DNA of 17,069 bases from Bacilli bacterium (GTDB lineage: Bacteria; Bacillota_I; Bacilli_A; RF39; UBA660). The translations under genes and the position numbers were made by a program. Within the stretch, counting starts at the first letter, position 1. Each line of letters starts with the position of its first letter. The stretch is taken from contig CAAENH010000052.1 in the NCBI GenBank assembly GCA_900757295.1, positions 1-17,069 of the forward strand. Reading direction: 5' to 3'. Of this stretch, positions 14,038 to 17,069 are shown in pieces. A model generated the notes under the pieces. The model worked only from the letters and a program-made list of their open reading frames with translations, did no database searches and was not told where the DNA came from.

Positions 14038-14460
14038 AGTGCTTTTTTTAGGTGTATCTGATTTAGAACTTTCTAATTTTTTTATAGTTAAATTTAACAA
14101 ATCAATTAGTTTGTCTTTTGCTTCATCAGCAGTTTTTTGTATTACTGGAGTTCCTTTTTCTATTGCATAATTTACTAATTCATTTGCTTGATTTTTTATA
14201 TCACCTGCTTTATCTTTAGCAATCTTTAAAACTTTTTCTTTATCTAAATCCTTAACTTCTTGAGTTAATTGTTGAAATTTAGTTTCAATATCTTTTTTAA
14301 TTTGTTCATAATCAGCATTTTTTACTCCATTTATTGCATCAGCCGCTTTATTTTTTAAATCTTGACGAGATTCACTGCCTTTTTTAGGTGCAAATAAAAC
14401 TCCTAAAGCTCCCCCTATAGCTGCTCCTGCTAAAAATTTTCCAATACCCTTTTTTTTCAT
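14017..14460 (-). CDS. YtxH-like membrane-associated protein
   Basis: 147 residues. The N-terminus has the YtxH signature: a short basic start, then F-L-A-G-A-A-I-G-G-A-L-G-V-L-F-A-P-K-K-G-S-E-S-R at about 9-32, a Gly-rich membrane-inserting helix followed by A-P-K-x-G. The rest (about 35-130) is a long charged amphipathic helix, ending in a Lys/Thr/Ser-rich tail. The family is widespread in Bacillota as small general-stress or envelope-associated proteins, with no defined biochemistry. The start overlaps the previous stop by one base (TAATG), with GAGGAAG upstream. Last gene of the four-gene envelope operon. Confidence 0.88.
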   Translation of the reverse strand: MKKKGIGKFLAGAAIGGALGVLFAPKKGSESRQDLKNKAADAINGVKNADYEQIKKDIETKFQQLTQEVKDLDKEKVLKIAKDKAGDIKNQANELVNYAIEKGTPVIQKTADEAKDKLIDLLNLTIKKLESSKSDTPKKSTKTTSKK

Positions 14461-14756
14461 TATTCTTCCTCCATATTTTCTTTTTTTACTTTTTTCTTTT
14501 TAAAAAACAATTTTGAAAAGCCATTAACTATTAAGTCAATTAACTTATCACTTAAAGATACTATTTTATCAGTTGTAAAATCTATTACGCTAAAAAATCC
14601 ATTTAATGATTCTACCTTTTTATTTACATCGTCTACAACCTGCTCTACTTTTTCAATAGCTTTAATAGCTTTTACACCTAATATTATACCAACAATCAAT
14701 AAAATTATTAACAAAAAATATATTATAATTGGTAAAAATTCTTGTAAAAATAGCAT
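14460..14756 (-). CDS. DUF948-like small membrane protein
   Basis: 98 residues. An N-terminal membrane helix at about 7-30 is followed by an amphipathic segment (A-I-K-A-I-E-K-V-E-Q-V-V-D-D-V-N-K-K-V) and a basic K-K-K-K-V-K-K tail. This plan matches DUF948 proteins, which commonly sit immediately next to YtxH genes in Bacillota, as here. The role is probably envelope-associated and is not defined. It starts at ATG 14756 with GGAGG seven bases upstream, overlapping the preceding stop by one base (TAATG). Confidence 0.8.
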   Translation of the reverse strand: MLFLQEFLPIIIYFLLIILLIVGIILGVKAIKAIEKVEQVVDDVNKKVESLNGFFSVIDFTTDKIVSLSDKLIDLIVNGFSKLFFKKKKVKKENMEEE

Positions 14757-15580
14757 TAATTATCCTCCTCTTTATTCGTATACATAGAATCTATCAAATT
14801 AAATAGATCACTTTCTAAAGTATCATCTAAATCGTTTGACTGCTTATTTTCTTTAATATCTTCTTCTATTTCATCTAACAAATCTAAAGAGTTATTTTTT
14901 ACATTTTTATCTTCAGTTTCAAGAGCAACATCATCTACTGGAATTTCTTCATCAACTGAATCAATTAATAAATCATCTATAGATTTAGTTGGCTTAGTTT
15001 CATAAAACTCTTCAACAGGCTTTTTAAAAGTTTTTTCTATTTCTTCTTCTAAAGTCCCATAAGCTTTATTTCTAATACTATCAATATCTACTACTTTTTC
15101 TTTCGCAGGATGACTTTTTACTACAACATCTTTTTTTGTATAATTTTTATCTAAAACACCATAAACTGGTGAAATTACAGGGGATGGTGTAAAATGTTTC
15201 TTTTCCGGTTCTTCCTTTTTTAGATTTTCATATTTACCAAAATCTATTTTACGAAGATTCTTCTTTTTGGACTCGACATTTTTAGTACTAACTCTACTCT
15301 TTTTAGTTTCTTCAAATTCACTTTCATCAAAAACCGGAAATTGAAAAGTAGGTTCAGTTTTAAAAATTTCACGTTCATTATCTTCAACAACAACTTCAGG
15401 TTCTTTTTTTACTTCCTTAGGTTTTGGCTTTTCCTCTAATTTTGCCTTTTCGTATCTTTCATAAGTTCTTGCAGGTTTTGCTTGCACAACTTCTTCTTTA
15501 GTTTCTTCTTTTTTAAAAACTGGAATTTCTATTTCTTCTTCTTCAAATAAAACATTTTTTATTTTACTAAACAATCCCAT
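14756..15580 (-). CDS. acidic, mostly disordered protein with ISPVYG motif
   Basis: About 274 residues from ATG 15580 (M-G-L-F-S-K-I-K-N-V-L-F); ATG 15592 is an alternative but stands directly on the AAGG ribosome site. The protein is rich in Lys, Glu, Asp, Pro and Val and lacks a membrane helix. A basic/hydrophobic amphipathic N-terminus is followed by an acidic patch (F-E-E-E-E-I-E-I-P-V-F), reminiscent of membrane-targeting starts such as that of SepF, though I see no SepF domain. In the middle stands F-T-P-S-P-V-I-S-P-V-Y-G-V-L-D-K-N-Y, which looks like a conserved short linear motif. The C-terminus is very acidic, with L-L-D-E-I-E-E-D-I and D-L-F-N-L-I-D-S-M-Y. A scaffold or adaptor role in the envelope is inference from context. 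Confidence 0.75.
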   Translation of the reverse strand: MGLFSKIKNVLFEEEEIEIPVFKKEETKEEVVQAKPARTYERYEKAKLEEKPKPKEVKKEPEVVVEDNEREIFKTEPTFQFPVFDESEFEETKKSRVSTKNVESKKKNLRKIDFGKYENLKKEEPEKKHFTPSPVISPVYGVLDKNYTKKDVVVKSHPAKEKVVDIDSIRNKAYGTLEEEIEKTFKKPVEEFYETKPTKSIDDLLIDSVDEEIPVDDVALETEDKNVKNNSLDLLDEIEEDIKENKQSNDLDDTLESDLFNLIDSMYTNKEEDN

Positions 15581-15594
15581 TTTAAACACCATCC

Positions 15595-16236
15595 TTATTC
15601 TATCAAGTCGGAATCATGAACATCATCTTCTTCATTATATTGACCATACATTTCTTCATAATTAATATAATTACTTTCAGCCTTTTTAGTTTCAAAAATA
15701 TTTAGTTCAGTTTCCTTATATTGTAACACATTTTCTCCCATAACATTTTCAATTATATTATTATTATATTGTATGGAATTTAAAATGGTTATCGCATTTG
15801 CCACAGTTGTATTAATATCTTTTTTCTTTACTATCACTTCTATTTTAGCATAATTATACATTATTTCAACTAGATATTTGTCGTTTATTGGTTTGATTTC
15901 TAAATATCCGAAATTTTTATCATGCTTAATAGCCTTAGAATAATAAGCACTATTGTTTACTTTAAATTCAGATTTAACTTTATTATAGTAACTTACAACA
16001 TCAACATATAAATAATAAGAATATCTATCAGTATTTATTTTTTCATTATAATCACTTTGATTAATGACAGATAATCCACGTGGTAAATAATATTTATACC
16101 CTGTTCGATATTGATTAGATAGTTTAACTTTTGTTTCAATAGTATTATTTACAATTTGGTCTAAAGATAAATTATTTATTTTAGTACAGCCTGTTAAACC
16201 TACTAAAATAATAAAAGCAAGTAAAACTTTTTTCAT
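15595..16236 (-). CDS. predicted lipoprotein
   Basis: 213 residues from ATG 16236, chosen because GGAGG stands nine bases upstream and the signal peptide begins there (M-K-K-V-L-L-A-F-I-I-L-V); the longer frame to 16281 lacks both. The lipobox L-T-G-C gives lipidation at Cys17. The mature part has a beta-rich region with Y-K-Y-Y-L-P-R-G-L and repeated Tyr-rich strands, then a helical stretch and an acidic tail (N-E-E-D-D-V-H-D-S-D-L-I-E). Attached to the outer face of the membrane. Function unknown. First gene of the envelope operon; its stop is two bases before the next possible ATG. Confidence 0.85.
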   Translation of the reverse strand: MKKVLLAFIILVGLTGCTKINNLSLDQIVNNTIETKVKLSNQYRTGYKYYLPRGLSVINQSDYNEKINTDRYSYYLYVDVVSYYNKVKSEFKVNNSAYYSKAIKHDKNFGYLEIKPINDKYLVEIMYNYAKIEVIVKKKDINTTVANAITILNSIQYNNNIIENVMGENVLQYKETELNIFETKKAESNYINYEEMYGQYNEEDDVHDSDLIE

Positions 16237-16261
16237 CAATAACCTCCTACCCTTATTTTTA

Positions 16262-16270
16262 ATTATAACA
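16262..16270 (-). promoter_or_regulatory. extended -10 promoter of the envelope operon
   Basis: TG-T-TATAAT on the minus strand, about 25 bases before ATG 16236. No clear -35 box, as is usual for extended -10 promoters. No terminator is visible between it and trmB, so read-through from trmB is possible. Confidence 0.5.
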
Positions 16271-16290
16271 AAATATAACAATTTTTTAAA

Positions 16291-16923
16291 TTATTTTTTT
16301 ACAGCCTTTAAATACTTAATTTTGATACCCAGTTTTGAAAATTTTTCTTCATATTCTGTCATACAATTAGAAATATTAATATTGTTATGTAAATCTAAAC
16401 ATACTTCTTTTAAAATATATCCATATTCACTTAAAGAAACTAAGCTACTTTCAAACAATAAATCATTATCAGTTTTTTGAATAATTTTCTTTTCATTTTT
16501 AAAAACATCATCATAAACTTTTAAAAATACTTCAGAAGTTAATCTTCTTTTAGCATGTCTATTTTTTGGCCAAGGATCAGAAAAGTTCAAATAAATTGTA
16601 TCAATTTCTTTATCAAAAATATCATTAAGTTGTAAAGCATCTATTCTTAACAATCTTATATTTGGAATATCTTCTTTAGAAATTTTTTCTATTCCTCTAG
16701 CTAAAATACTACTCATTTTTTCAATTCCAATATAATTTATATTTGGATGTTTTTTAGCCATTTCTATAATGAACTGACCCTTACCCATGCCAATTTCTAA
16801 ACATATAGGGTTATTATTATTAAATAATTTATTAAAATTTCCTTTATAGTCTTGAGGATTATTAATTAACAATTCACAATTTTCTAATATTTCTTTTGCA
16901 TTTTTTACATTTCTTAAACGCAT
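16291..16923 (-). CDS. trmB: tRNA (guanine-N7-)-methyltransferase
   Basis: 210 residues, full length for the family. Makes m7G46 in the variable loop of tRNAs using S-adenosylmethionine, in the cytosol. C-L-E-I-G-M-G-K-G-Q-F-I at 41-52 is the SAM-binding loop, N-Y-I-G-I-E at 63-68 supplies the ribose-binding acid, and N-F-S-D-P-W-P-K-N-R-H-A-K-R-R-L at 113-128 is the diagnostic catalytic block. T-E-Y-E-E-K-F at 189-195 is the conserved C-terminal tRNA-contact motif. ATG 16923 follows AAGGAAGTGAT. No linked tRNA-modification gene is adjacent. Confidence 0.97.
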   Translation of the reverse strand: MRLRNVKNAKEILENCELLINNPQDYKGNFNKLFNNNNPICLEIGMGKGQFIIEMAKKHPNINYIGIEKMSSILARGIEKISKEDIPNIRLLRIDALQLNDIFDKEIDTIYLNFSDPWPKNRHAKRRLTSEVFLKVYDDVFKNEKKIIQKTDNDLLFESSLVSLSEYGYILKEVCLDLHNNINISNCMTEYEEKFSKLGIKIKYLKAVKK

Positions 16924-16936
16924 TTACATCACTTCC

Positions 16937-16967
16937 TTGAAACATATTTTTTAGTATAACATATAAT
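16937..16967. promoter_or_regulatory. divergent promoter region between trmB and the Met/Gln-rich gene
   Basis: Minus strand: TG-T-TATACT (-10 at 16958-16953) toward trmB. Plus strand: TTGAAA (16937-16942), 19 bases, TATAAT (16962-16967) toward ATG 16992. The two -10 boxes lie back to back, so the two polymerases would compete for the site. Confidence 0.45.
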
Positions 16968-16991
16968 AATTATGAAAAGGGAGGAATACCT

Positions 16992-17069
16992 ATGAAAAAA
17001 GATCGTAATGCCTTTTTTGAAAGCTCACAAGTAACATCATCATTTATGCAAAATCCAATGATGCAACAA
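16992..17069 (+). CDS. start of a Met/Gln-rich protein, truncated by the window edge
   Basis: The first 26 codons only: M-K-K-D-R-N-A-F-F-E-S-S then S-S-F-M-Q-N-P-M-M-Q-Q, still open at the end of the window. GGGAGG stands seven bases upstream, so the start is firm. The Met/Gln/Pro-rich composition recalls small coat-like or surface-associated proteins, but too little is visible to assign a family. Confidence 0.6.
   Translation, partial: MKKDRNAFFESSQVTSSFMQNPMMQQ

Noticed and set aside
13979..14170. Plus-strand open frame of 63 codons
   Set aside because: Runs across a promoter and terminator and the antisense of the YtxH-like gene; no ribosome site.
1..17069. CRISPR array, insertion sequence, riboswitch or rRNA
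   Set aside because: No regularly spaced repeats, transposase motifs, paired terminal repeats, long structured leaders or rRNA-like sequence were seen.

Overview
The window is very AT-rich and densely packed. It reads as a chromosomal segment of a low-GC Bacillota, most likely a gut-type Bacilli/Erysipelotrichia/RF39-like lineage near the Mollicutes. This is inferred from base composition, strong GGAGG ribosome sites, a SEDS peptidoglycan glycosyltransferase (so a walled cell), a lipoprotein, and YtxH/DUF948 genes. Conserved tryptophans in the intact genes are read as TGG, so the standard bacterial code fits. Assignment below phylum is tentative.

Left end (1-3348): the C-terminal part of a DUF4130/TIGR03915 putative DNA-repair protein overlaps, or nearly overlaps, a divergent GroEL-like chaperonin gene whose true start is unclear. 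Converging on it is a LigD-type protein with a 3'-phosphoesterase plus primase-polymerase, but no ligase domain.

Accessory block (3392-5436): four overlapping minus-strand genes lie between two terminators. The first two look like one sigma-70-like protein split by a frame change at TTT-TGA. The third is a newly noted 53-residue one-span membrane protein. The fourth is an unknown protein with a possible helix-turn-helix. The C-terminus of the membrane protein and the N-terminus of the fourth protein share the motif K-G-N-x-N-x-V-x-x-G-D-I-N, encoded back to back in two different frames. This is the most novel-looking part of the window, and its function is unknown.

Decay zone and tRNA (5410-6334): two decayed genes follow (one unknown, one a 5'-deoxynucleotidase-like HAD protein). 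Next comes a complete tRNA-His with its own promoter and terminator; its -35 box overlaps the stop codon of the next gene.

Housekeeping and envelope block (6331-17069): a U32-family peptidase/RNA-hydroxylation-type protein; two membrane-anchored cadherin-like beta-sandwich proteins flanking a small unknown protein, a FtsW/RodA SEDS gene and a Tyr/Pro-rich small protein; then a tight operon of lipoprotein, acidic ISPVYG-motif protein, DUF948 protein and YtxH protein; then trmB; and divergently the first codons of a Met/Gln-rich protein running off the window. Several intergenic gaps are compressed so that one gene's terminator runs directly into the next gene's promoter.
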